NCBI RefSeq assembly: GCF_905147045.1
Contig: NC_065910.1
Span: forward strand, 2,480,001-2,544,000
Source: Nymphalis io
Lineage: Eukaryota > Arthropoda > Insecta > Lepidoptera > Nymphalidae
DNA: 64,000 bases
Direction of reading: 5' to 3'
Positions within the stretch are counted from its first letter, which is position 1; each line of letters opens with the position of its first letter. This document shows positions 21,830 through 32,200 of the stretch, in pieces. The notes beneath the pieces were generated by a model. That model did no database searches and was not told the DNA's origin. It saw only the letters and a list, made by a program, of their open reading frames with translations. The translations under genes were made by a program, and so were the position numbers.

Positions 21830-22078
21830 GCTTGGTTTAAGCCCCAGGTCGGGTGAATTAAAAGTTGCTGGGTTTTTCATTAAAAAAAACTCAGAAGCCC
21901 GGAATTTGGATCCTAGAAGTGTCTACAGTCCTGTGCCTCGGAGAGCACGTAAAGCCTTTAGTCCCACAATCTCTCTTCTGTTTTGTCAGATTACCCGTCG
22001 CATCAGAGTGTGAGAGTTAAGAAGTATAGAGTGCATTTGTGTTTGCGCACATATGTGTGCAATAAACTAGTTTTCATT
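21830..22078 (+). repeat. SINE family C, diverged copy
   Basis: The head is decayed (CTAGTGTCTAGCTTGGTTTAAG), but the body keeps GTTGCTGGGTTTTTC, GCCTCGGAGAGCACGTAAAG and GAGTGTGAGAGTTAAG. Confidence 0.6.
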
Positions 22079-22165
22079 AAAAATTACTAGTGTTAGAGCG
22101 TATGTAAGTTCTACTAAAATAATAGGCTGATACTTCTACCGCAACAGCAATGATTTGTTTTGTAT

Positions 22166-22243
22166 TAGAGATTTCATGATTTATGCATGACTTTGTTTGC
22201 GTAATCAAAATCTCTGAAATGAACTGAGATTATTTGAGTGCTA
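22166..22243 (+). repeat. Dispersed repeat pair, copy 2
   Basis: Second copy of the 20500-20577 sequence, same orientation, 1.66 kb away. No clear terminal features. Confidence 0.6.
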
Positions 22244-22864
22244 CTGGAATTATTAATTGTAGCTGTCACACGTCCGTTCTGCTACGGGGGCAATTAGTAC
22301 GGGGAGTACATTTTATAAATGAAAATAATAGGTATTTTTTCTTACAGTACCAAAAATATATTCGTTGGAGACCACTTAGCTTCATAGCACAAAATGATAT
22401 AAAAAGGCTCGTAAATTACACTTACTTATGGATTGTCAAATTAGAAACTACCACGGGTTCGGAAAAGAAATACCCTGACGTGGGAAGAAACATCAAAAGA
22501 AACTCGGCAAGAAAAATTGTTGCGAAAATGTGATTAGTATTTTCTCGTTGATTTAGAATTCTGATTTATTTCGCAAAAATGAATCGCATTTCTTGACACT
22601 AATGGAGATAATGAGATGGAGCAGTAAATCTTTTTTGTTTTAATAATACAAGGAATTGTTGTAAACGGGAAAATATAAGTTGAAAATTCTGCTAGAAATA
22701 TGTCCAATTAATCATGAAACGTATCTATGAGATTATTTTATTCTTTATATTAAGATACGGCTTTTCTTATAAAATTTAAAGTGGTGATAGTCAAACAATT
22801 ATGTGTCCTCTTCTTTCGAATGCCAAATCAATGATGACAGAAAAAATATAAGTCGGTGTTTTTT

Positions 22865-22953
22865 TTTTTGTAAAACACCTGATGGTAAATTTTATGGGCC
22901 CATAGAGATTAACGCTGTAAGAAATATTAAACATTTCTTACTTCGTCAGTGCG

Positions 22954-23035
<82 letters not shown>

Positions 23036-23475
23036 GAATAGGAAGGCGGACGAGCATATGGGCCACCTGATGGTAAGTGGTCACCAACGCTCTTAGACAT
23101 TGGCATTGTAAGAAATGTCAACCATCGCTTACATATCCAATGCGCCACCAACCTTGGGAACTAAGATTTTATGTCCCTTGTGTCTGTAATTACACTGGCT
23201 CACTCACCCTTCAAACCGGAACACAACAATATCAAGTATTGCTGTTTTGCGGTAGAATATCTGATGAGTGGGTGGTACCTACCCAGACGAGCTTGCACAA
23301 AGCCCTACCACCAGTCAGCTATCGACCATGGGAAAAAATATGCGATGTTTGTTGTTCCTGACTTACTCGCCCTTCAAATTGGAGCACAACAATACTTAGT
23401 ATTACCGTTTGGCGATTGAATATGTTATGAATGGGCGATACCCAGACAGGCTTGCACAATGCCGTACAACCAAAT
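22865..23475 (-). repeat. Old family A copy split by a young family A copy
   Basis: Old flanks at 22865-22954 (ACACCTGATGGTAAA) and about 23316-23475 (TTACTCGCCCTTCAAATTGG, CCCAGACAGGCTTGCACAA) surround the young insertion at 22955-23315. The order of the old pieces fits one interrupted element. Confidence 0.7.
22955..23315 (-). repeat. Young SINE-like family A copy with 78-nt homopolymer tail
   Basis: The T run 22955-23032 corresponds to an uninterrupted 78-nt A tail on the element's strand. A full body follows, from TATAGAATAGGAAGGCGGAC to CTACCACCAGT. Such a long pure tail suggests recent insertion, since tails decay quickly; assembly uncertainty in the run is possible. Confidence 0.88.
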
Positions 23476-23639
23476 AAATTTCAATTGTAAAATTGTGTGC
23501 AAAAAAATTGAATTCAATCGGTTGCTTGAAACTAGCTCAGAATTCACATACTAACTGCTGAAGTTAAACAAAGCTTTTAGAAATAAAAATAGAAAAACTC
23601 GTTTAAAATTTGTTTTTACGTGAATAATTACTAAAGTAG
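23476..23639. other. Spacer
   Basis: AT-rich, nothing recognised. Confidence 0.4.
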
Positions 23640-24060
23640 CAATTTGTTTGTGACCGAAGCGACAGGGGCTTGATTAAAAATGTTCAATGTTTGCCCTAAA
23701 AGTTCTGTTTAATCGGTCGCTCCCTAAAGGGAGAGACATAATTAAATGTGGATTATTCAACAATCTGCCACTTCGAGGAATGGGACAGGAATTACAGACA
23801 ATTTTGCGGCAGCCGGCGAAAATATTAGAATTTAATTCGTGCTTTATTCCAAAAATAGTCTACCGTATTGAATATTCACAAATACATCTAAATTTACACC
23901 TATATAACCTATAAGTTCGTGTTTCTCACTGGATAGAAATGAAAGTACCGTCCGTTGAAATTTATTCCCCTCGGGCCGGCGCACTCAAAGCTTACAAATG
24001 AAGCTGCTGAGAGTAAATACAATAATTCACATACATCATCAATGTAAGTGAAATTCAATT
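23640..24060. other. Repeat-free block of balanced composition; possible conserved non-coding element
   Basis: Less AT-rich than its surroundings and free of the local repeat families. It includes GACCGAAGCGACAGGGGC, CGGTCGCTCCCTAAAGGGAG and CCCTCGGGCCGGCGCACTC. All frames hold stops or lack coding character. The composition contrast is seen; a regulatory role is inferred. Confidence 0.3.
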
Positions 24061-25374
24061 AGCTTTGTTCATCGACACATGTGCTGGCTTGTGTAATAAA
24101 TGATACAAGGATACCTAACAATTATAGTTATACACGTATATACTAATTACACGGAACTATTGTGGATATACTGCCGTATAATGATTATTAATGTTCTACT
24201 TAAATAACGTTAGTACACTAAAGGTAACTCAAACAATTTAACATATATTTGTATGTATTTACAATTGTCTAACTGACTAATTCATTAACACTCAGAAAGA
24301 TAAACCCAAAGAAACAGGAAGCGAGATTAGTTTACAAAGAAAATGGCTTACATCAACGCTCGATAGATGGCGTTGTATCGTTTTTTTTTTAATCGTGCAA
24401 TGGATTTGTTTATCGCAGCTCAGTATAAATTCTTTCTTTGTGATGCAAATATTTGTATGCTAGCTAGCTTCTATCGAAGTTATTGTATATCGTATTTTAC
24501 AATTCTCCGCTCGCGGCTTCTCCTGCTGGTGAAGGTGGGAGGGGGAGCAGGTGTTCTAATATATAATTTTATGTTCCATTCACTTTTGCATCTATACACT
24601 ATTGATCTTTTTATATTATGCTTAAACTTTTTATGGCTCGTTCTTACGAATTTAAGATATACATAACATTTTATATGTTATGTACATTTTAGATTTTCAA
24701 CCTTCAAGTTGAAACGTAACATTTCAAAGTATTTACTGGTAGATTAACTCATGAATAAACTTGCATAAAGCCTTGAAATTGGCTTAAGGTATTTGCAAGA
24801 ATTTGTTATATTAATTTATATAAAATTACCATAAAAGTCTAGGCCAAGTATTTCATCTGCCATTACCCAGTCAACCTAATAGATTTATGAACATGCTCAT
24901 GTATTTTCTATCCTTCATTTATTTAATTTTTATTGAAAATCGCGGACAACAAAATAATCAACAATTGATACGAGAATCGTAAAAAATATTTCAATCGGAA
25001 TTTATTTGCAAATATAGAACCTAATACATAAATTAAAAACAAATATGCTTTTAAAATTAAGAAGGGAAGGTATAATTTCTTTACTCCCGTTCAATACGCA
25101 TTGTGAGGCCGCCCGCGGGCTCTTTGAATGAATCCCATTACGGAATCGTAAACGACTCGAAGGATATTTTTTATTCAATAAGTATTTATAAACTCCTTCC
25201 GTTACTTCCATTAGTTACTTCAGCCAGCTGTGTCTTTTGTTGTTTAATAAGATTATTTTTGATGTTAATATATGTTTCGCATTTATTTTTATTTATTTAA
25301 AATTAAATACGTACCACTGTTAAGGTCCCACAGGTGGGCAAGGGCCACCCCCTAAATAGGTTTTAGTGGTTACA
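24061..25374. other. Non-coding stretch
   Basis: AT-rich. A small perfect palindrome (ACATAACA/TGTTATGT) near 24662-24684. A family B scrap at about 25318-25365 (GTTAAGGTCCCACAGGTGGG). The frames at 24367 and 25103 lack coding signs. Confidence 0.35.
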
Positions 25375-25665
25375 TTTTTTTTTATAGAATAGGAAGGTGG
25401 ACGAGCATATGGGCCACCTGATGGTAAGTGGTCACCAAACGCCCTTAGACATTGGCATTCTAAGAAATGTCAACCATCGCTTATAGCCAATGCGCCACCA
25501 ACCTTGGGAACTAAGATTTTATGTCCCTTGTGCCTGTAATTACACTGGCTCACTCACCCTTCAAACCGGAACACAACAATATCAAGTATTGCTGTTTTGC
25601 GGTAGAATATCTGATGAGTGGGTGGTACCTACCCAGACGAGCTTGCACAAAGCCCTACCACCAGT
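25375..25665 (-). repeat. SINE-like family A, full length, young subfamily
   Basis: Short T run, then TATAGAATAGGAAGGTGGAC through to CCCTACCACCAGTAA. Confidence 0.88.
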
Positions 25666-25670
25666 AAATT

Positions 25671-25722
25671 ATATATACATTCTTAGATAAAGTATATAGT
25701 ATATATACATTCTTAGATAAAG
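25671..25722. repeat. Local direct duplication, period 30
   Basis: A 22-bp unit beginning ATATATACATTCTTAGATAA occurs at 25671-25692 and 25701-25722, directly beside the family A copy. Confidence 0.85.
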
Positions 25723-26302
25723 ACATCGAAAAAAGTCTTTGTTTCTTTATTTATGTGCGAATTTGTTCAATGTTTTTTACCTAATTAAAGATTCGAGAAT
25801 GTAAAACAAACTTCAATCGAAATATATCTGACGAACAGGTATACATTTATTAAAACCAAACAGAAGTATTCCATTTTTATATTTTGTACGACAATATAAA
25901 ATTCTTGAAGTGTACTACAGCAAGTTGTACCATCCAAGTATTTTATAAATTGACTCTTATGCATATACTGTAATTTAAGGAACGATATCTACCTAGTGTT
26001 GTTCGAGTTCAAATAGAAAAAAAATATTTGATTATCTCGTACTACAGATAAAAAATCTGTACCAACATATCTCTTTTTCAAGAGGTTTTATATACTGACA
26101 TGAACGTGTTTTATATTTACAAAGACAGTACAAAACCATTCCAAGAAATTATTTTTATTCCGGACTAAACATATTTTTAAATTTTTGTAAACGACTTCTA
26201 AATACACGTATGACTTTATTAGGTTTTATATATAAATGTTTGCGTTTCTTGTAAACATATATTATACAGCCTTCTGTATATTTCATCTGTGTAGATGTAT
26301 AT
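25723..26302. other. AT-rich spacer
   Basis: Nothing recognised. Confidence 0.4.
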
Positions 26303-26697
26303 ATATAATAATAATAATAATGTCCTCCAGACCGGTTTCGGCCACGGCGGCCCATCTCAAGAGAGATTAGCCAACTATGCAGGAGATATTATAGTGCACA
26401 AGTGTGTGCGTAAACACAGGTGCACTCTCTATTCCCTAACTCTCATAATCCGATGGGACGGCAATCCGACTCGACGACGACGACGGAAAGAGTTCAGGCG
26501 CAGGACCAACAGCTTTACGTGCTTTCCGAGGCACGGGAGTGTACACACTTCCAACTTCCAGACTCCGGGCTGCTACTGAGAATTTTTCTGACAGAAAAAC
26601 CCAATAACTTTTTATTGGCCCGACCTGGGAATTGAACCCAGGACCTCCGGGTCTGCGGCCTTATATCAAGCCACTAGACCAACGAGGCAGTCGAGAG
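26303..26697 (-). repeat. SINE family C, full length
   Basis: Best copy in the window. The head on the - strand has A box TGGTCTAGTGGC and B box GGTTCAATTCC; the body includes CCAATAAAAAGTTATTGGG and TCTGTCAGAAAAA; the ATAATAATAATAAT tail is at the left. A short GAC-repeat expansion lies near 26470-26484. Confidence 0.85.
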
Positions 26698-26733
26698 GTA
26701 TATACATACATAATTCATAATATTGGTGGTGTA

Positions 26734-27021
26734 TACTGGTGGTAGTGTTTTGTGCAAGCTCGTCTGGGTAGGTACGTGGAGAGGGATGAGTGGGTCATCA
26801 GATATTCTACCGCAAAACAACACCACTTTGTATTGTTGTGTTCCGGTCTGAAGGATGAGTGAGCCAGTGTAACTATAGGCACAAGGGACATAACATCTTA
26901 GTTCCCAAGGTTGGTGCCGCATTGGTGATGTAAGTGATGGTTAACATTTCTTTCAATGCCTATGTCTATGAGACTTAGTGACCACTTACCATCAGGTGGC
27001 CTACCTATTCAATAAAAAAAA
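26734..27021 (+). repeat. SINE-like family A next to a gene exon
   Basis: ACTGGTGGTAG to CCTATTCAATA plus A tail, with a short insertion (GTGGAGAGGGATGA) near 26775. Its tail ends about 35 bp from the splice donor of the - strand exon at 27056-27194. Confidence 0.82.
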
Positions 27022-27055
27022 ATAATAATAATGTTGTAAATAATTTTGTCATTAC

Positions 27056-27194
27056 CTTGAAATGCCGCTTCAAACTGCAGGGGATCCTTAGTAGGCGCAC
27101 GCGAGGAGGCGGCCACGAAAAGCGCGGCAAGTGCGAGCGCGACTCGCGACATCTCACGCCATGCCATCGCCCATGCTCCGGGTGTTGCAACCCT
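27056..27194 (-). CDS. First coding exon of a putative secreted protein (partial gene)
   Basis: Read on -, an acceptor TTGTTTCAG precedes the exon at 27194 and a donor AAG|GTAATG follows at 27056. A 5' UTR of 27 nt leads to an ATG at 27167-27165 that opens 37 codons plus one base (phase 1). The peptide starts MAWREMSRVALALAALFVAA, a short basic start followed by a hydrophobic core, as in a signal peptide with likely cleavage near the SSRA region. KDPLQFEAAFQ follows up to the donor. CpG-rich DNA stands out sharply from the AT-rich surroundings, which supports a real exon. The upstream acceptor implies at least one non-coding 5' exon to the right. Later exons should lie to the left on -, but I could not identify any before the window edge; the protein family is not recognised. 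Confidence 0.6.
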
Positions 27195-29134
27195 CTGAAA
27201 CAATATCGTTTAATATTAATTACTAAGCTCGTTAGGTACCCAATAGGTACCTACTTCATTATTTTAATTTTAATTATCTTATGTTGCTCACGCAGAAATC
27301 ACGGAAACGGCAACTACGGTGAATACTTCATTGTTAAATCTGGTAAAATACACTAAAATCGAGGTAAAAGTTAAATGTGTGTGTGTTCGGATTAGTCAGT
27401 CGTTTTTACGATGCGGTGTTCATTTTCAATAAAGGCTAGTTAGTCAACTGAGCAGCCAGTGCAAGAGACATTATAGTGCCTAATTGTAATAACTGGGTAA
27501 CATGCTGGGTGCATGCACAGGTTTTTTTTTTTGTTTGAGTGCTAGCAATCAATATTTCTGATTTTATCCGAGCTTCCCTTATGAGACCGTCTTGGTTCAT
27601 GATCTCATCTTAATAATAATATATACCGGCAGTATAGTATACAGTTTTTTTTTATGTTGCAAATATTTTACAAATTATTCTGACGAATATAATATATATA
27701 AATAATATATATATATAGTATAAATCTTTTAATTTTAATATGATAATTAATATAAAACGCTGTCAAAGCAGCGACAGATTTAAGAAACAAATATACTTAT
27801 GGTTGAACTTTGAACTATGGGTGAAAACCATGTGACAGATGATGTGGTTTTTCGCGTAAAGAAAATGTTGTCGCCAAAAGCTTTTTATCGTTATAAAAGT
27901 ATGACGAATTAATAACAAAATCCACGCGACAGCTCTAATTTATTTGTAAATATAAATACGAGTATAAATTTCGTATTATTATTTTTGAGAAAATTGTTAA
28001 ATTGAAATTGTTTTTGATCAAACGCGGCTTGAAATATGATGTACAGATACAGGTACACAAAAAATATTATATTTTTATCTTTGAACTGGATTAACCTATA
28101 CAAAATCAAGTAAGAAAATAGAAATTTGCTCTAAACACCCTCTTAGTGTCCCAATCTGCGTTTTGAATCCAGGACCTTGGGGTTTGCAGTTTCAAACGTA
28201 CATTTCAGTGTATATTTAATATTTTATTTAATATTTTTTATTTTTGAGGATAAATTGCGATTTTTCAAGTAATACACCCACATAAATGAAATTAAAAAAC
28301 AAATCTAATATAAATATAAAATATAAGCCAAATCGTTAAAGCTGATTCCAAGATTCACGAAATAAATTTATACATAAATACATATACAAGCAATGCTCAT
28401 TTCATATTATAAAACTAAAGTATGTAATATATAATAGTGGCTCTTTTTCCTAACTCGATATAGCTTGTAGGTATTATTTCCTCGGTAATTTTGATTTTCT
28501 CTGTTGCGAGTGAAAGAAACGTTGAAAGCCATAACGTACATACGAGCAGGGTTCGTCCGACCCTTTACTTAAATCGTCTGGATCGACTTTAGTAACATTT
28601 TATTTTGTTCGACGATTGCTCGAGCGGACGTGACGTCTTGCATTTGATGTGGCATTGGATCGTAACGTTGGAAAGAGAGTTTATTTCGAAAATACTTAGA
28701 GCATTCAACATAATTTTATTTTTACAATGAAACTTTTTGTGTTCTGTGAATAATCTGCTATTATCAAAAACTTTCTTAATTTTGCGTAAAATATTTAATT
28801 ATAATTTATTATTGTTTACGTGTAATGAAAGCACAACGAAGTATAACACGACTAATGACTTTATTTTATTAAAATGTGTTTGAGTGACATGACTTTTTAA
28901 TTTGTTCTGGTTTCAGTGATTTGAAGTTGTATATCTTTGACAAGTTGATGGTTTTTGACATTGACATTATACGACCATAGAAATGCACAAGTAATAACGA
29001 AATGCCAAAATCAAAACAAACATTTGAAAAATATTTTATTATGTGTTGATATTTTTATTAGATCATTCTACAAATAGGTACTAATAACATTTCAAAGCAT
29101 AGGAAGTTAGATAAGATACTTTAAACTATAAAAT
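27195..29134. other. Interval between two divergent gene starts
   Basis: Should hold promoters and 5' non-coding exons for the gene on either side. 28480-28720 is less AT-rich and includes a GTGACGTCT CRE-like site. No clear TATA or initiator arrangement could be fixed. Short family C scrap near 27440-27520. No coding exon recognised. Confidence 0.3.
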
Positions 29135-29292
29135 ATGGTTGTGCGATTATTTTTTCTCTTATGCCTCCAATATTTTACTATCGTTCACAACTTAGATAAC
29201 GGATTAGCTCGAAAGCCTCCTATGGGATGGATGTCTTGGGGATACTATATGTGCGGTGTGCATTGTAAAAACAGTACACAGAAATGTCTCGA
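29135..29292 (+). CDS. GH27 gene exon 1
   Basis: Codes residues 1-52 plus two bases of 53. Start chosen because it opens directly into a signal peptide (MVVRLFFLLCLQYFTIVHN) followed by the conserved mature N-terminus. A at -3 is favourable. Donor GA|GTAAGT. Confidence 0.9.
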
Positions 29293-32200
29293 GTAAGTTA
29301 CAATATGATACATAACCGTTTGGTGTTAATAATATTGATGGAAAAGGTTTTGTTAAAAAGTACACCCAACTAACTTTTTTAAATAAATAAATTTACACTT
29401 AACTAGCGTAGATACAAGAAAGAAAATTTCAATAAAAGAATATGTAGAAAATGTTACATATTAAGATCTTACAACAATGAAATAGAACTTGTTATTGTTT
29501 TTATTGTATTAAATTATACAACTATACTTATTGGTCTATTGAAAAACATAAAGCTATTTATTGACATAAGATATATTGTTTGTGAAATCAATAGTATCAA
29601 TATATATATTTTATTACAGTGAAAAGTTAATTCTGTCTGTCGCTGATAGATTCTACGAAGATGGTTATCAAGAGGCAGGTTATGAATATATCATAATAGA
29701 TGATTGTTGGTCACAAAAGAAACGAGACAATCTTGGTCGTTTAGTGCCCGATAAAGAAAGGTTTCCACATGGAATGAAGTACATTGCTGATTATGTTTGT
29801 ATAATTTTTCATTTTCCAAATGTTTTATTTTTTTGTTTTAAAAAGAAAGTTCTTTAAGTCTTTTTTGGAGTGTTAGTATGTTATCAAAATTAAAAAAAGG
29901 ACACAAATGAATTGTTAAGAACATATTTTTTTGAGTATTAAAAAACAATTAATGGCTAAATAAATAAGTATATAATGTTTTGCTTCATTGTCGAGTATGA
30001 GAAGAATTATTGACACGAATTAAGCACATAAAAATCAGTGGTGCTTGCCTGGGTTTGAACCCGGTATTTAAGATTTAGATTCATCAGTTGTAACCACTGG
30101 GCCATCTCAGCTGTTATCCTCATTGAGCTGATAGTACTGAGCCCTATCACTAGTAAAACAGGAATTACTTGATTGAATACTCATAGAATTGTCAACCTTA
30201 AGACATGTTTTTGTTTAAAAAAAACGTTATTCTCCTATTTGTCTCAGCGGTTGTATTTGTCATGTAATATTAAAAGATACTTTACCTTTTTAAATAATTC
30301 AAGTTTTTAAATAAAACCTACTTACATATTCTGGTTACTAATTTAAAAAAAAAACATTAGTGTATATAAATATAATGTATTAATGAATGACGCCACCAAC
30401 CTTGGGAACTAAGATTTTATGTCCCTTGTGCCTGTAATTACACTGGCTCACTCACCCTTCAAACCGAAACACAACAATATCAAGTATTGCTGTTTTGCTG
30501 TAGAATATCTGATGAGTGGGTGGTACCTACCCAGACGAGCTTGCACAAAGCCCTACCACCAGTATTGTACTGTGTCTTTTTAAACATACTTGCTAGACAG
30601 AAGATAAATATATAACAAAAACCAATAATAAGAAATACAGAAATTAAAAATCCCTACCAGAAGAAAACTTATACAGTAAAATGTTCATTACAATTTTTAG
30701 TATGTATTTTTTTACAGATACATAAGCGTGGACTAAAATTCGGTATGTACACAAACATAGCCGATGTTACCTGTATGGGTTACCCAGGCTCGAGAGGGCA
30801 CTTCCAAACTGATGCCAAGATGTTTGCAGAGTGGGATGTTGATTATTTGAAAGTGGATGGCTGTTTTGTTACCGAAGATTATCTCAAAACGGGTATATCA
30901 TTTAGTTTTCTTAAACAAACTCTCATATAAACTAACACAAATGATTATTTGAACATATTTTATGCATGGCTACACAATAAGCTATCAAAAATAGTATTCG
31001 ACCAGTGCTTGAAGTTTTATCATGAAATCTTATGCTCTCAAAGTTAACATGAACTGTTTTCATTTTTTTTATTGGTAACACTAAAGCTTTTCAAACCAAA
31101 AAAAGAAGAAAAAGCTGCTGAACTATTACTACTTTGCCTGTTTATATATAGATCTTATTCGGATTTCGAAGGACATCAGAGATATTATAGTCCATAACCG
31201 GAGATTTTAGTGACAGAATATGCATTAACTTTTTGTTTGACCCGAGATTTGAAATCAGGACATAGGGATAGGCTTATAAATTGTATATCATTAAGAAATC
31301 ACTAGACCATTGAGGCTGTTAAACAAGAAAATAAATGGTAGTTACAAATAGCTTTTCTGCTCGATTTTATAAAATCCTAATAAAATTTTAACAATATTTA
31401 CAATTTCAAGAGATCACTACTAATCTTTGGCCCTTAAAATTATAAAAACGCTCATAATATTTACAGCGTATATAAAGCTGGGTATGCACTTAAATGCTAC
31501 GGGTAGACCAATGGTGTATTCCTGTAGCTGGCCTTATTACATAGAGTTTATACACAATAAAAAGGTAAGTGCCTTAGTCGTAATGTTTTATGGGTTGTAT
31601 TAAATCTACATTTTACTAAGTACATAAATGGGATTGAAAATAGGATTATGTAAGAAATATGACAAGGGTCAGTATAACTTTTTTTTTTTTTTTATATAAT
31701 AGGAAGGTGGACGAGCATATGGGCCACCTGATGGTAAGTGGTCACCAAACGCCCTTAGACATTGGCATTGTAAGAAATGTCAACCATCGCTTATAGCCAA
31801 TGCGCCACCAACCTTGGGAACTAAGATTTTATGTCCCTTGTGCCCGTAATTACACTGGCTCACTCACCCTTCAAACCGGAACACAACAACTTTAAATTAT
31901 CTTATTATAGTTTAGGTTAAGTTAGTAAGTTAACTGGGCTGTCCAATCAACTTGAGATCTATTTGGCAGTTATAAACAAATATTCAACTGCGCAGGAGAT
32001 ATAGTGAAAAGTTTGTGAGTAAACAAAAAAACACACCTTGCTCCCTCAATCTTACCTATTTTTTATGTTATAAATATTCGGACGGGCAAATGGGCCACCT
32101 GACGTTAAGTGGTCACCAAAGTCCATAGGCATTGTGATATAAGAAATATTAATGTCCTACATCGCCAATGCGAAACCTTGGGAATGAAGATGTTATATAC

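Noticed and set aside
22234..22533. ORF of 99 codons (VKLETTTGSEKKYPDVGRN)
   Set aside because: No domain, no splice context, and it starts in a dispersed repeat. Kept out as unsupported, though not disproved.
22927..23151. Lysine-repeat protein ORF
   Set aside because: Product of the 78-nt homopolymer tail of a SINE, not a protein.
26295..26579. ORF of 94 codons with Arg-rich run
   Set aside because: Lies wholly within SINE family C; the Arg run comes from a short GAC/CGA expansion.
29128..29134. TATAAAA directly before the GH27 start codon
   Set aside because: A TATA box needs about 30 bp before the transcription start. Ending at the ATG it cannot serve this start codon; AT-rich DNA produces the motif often.
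29576..29857. ORF of 93 codons as an independent gene
   Set aside because: It starts at a non-ATG codon inside intron 1 and reads past the exon 2 donor into intron 2. Only 29620-29794 is coding, as GH27 exon 2.
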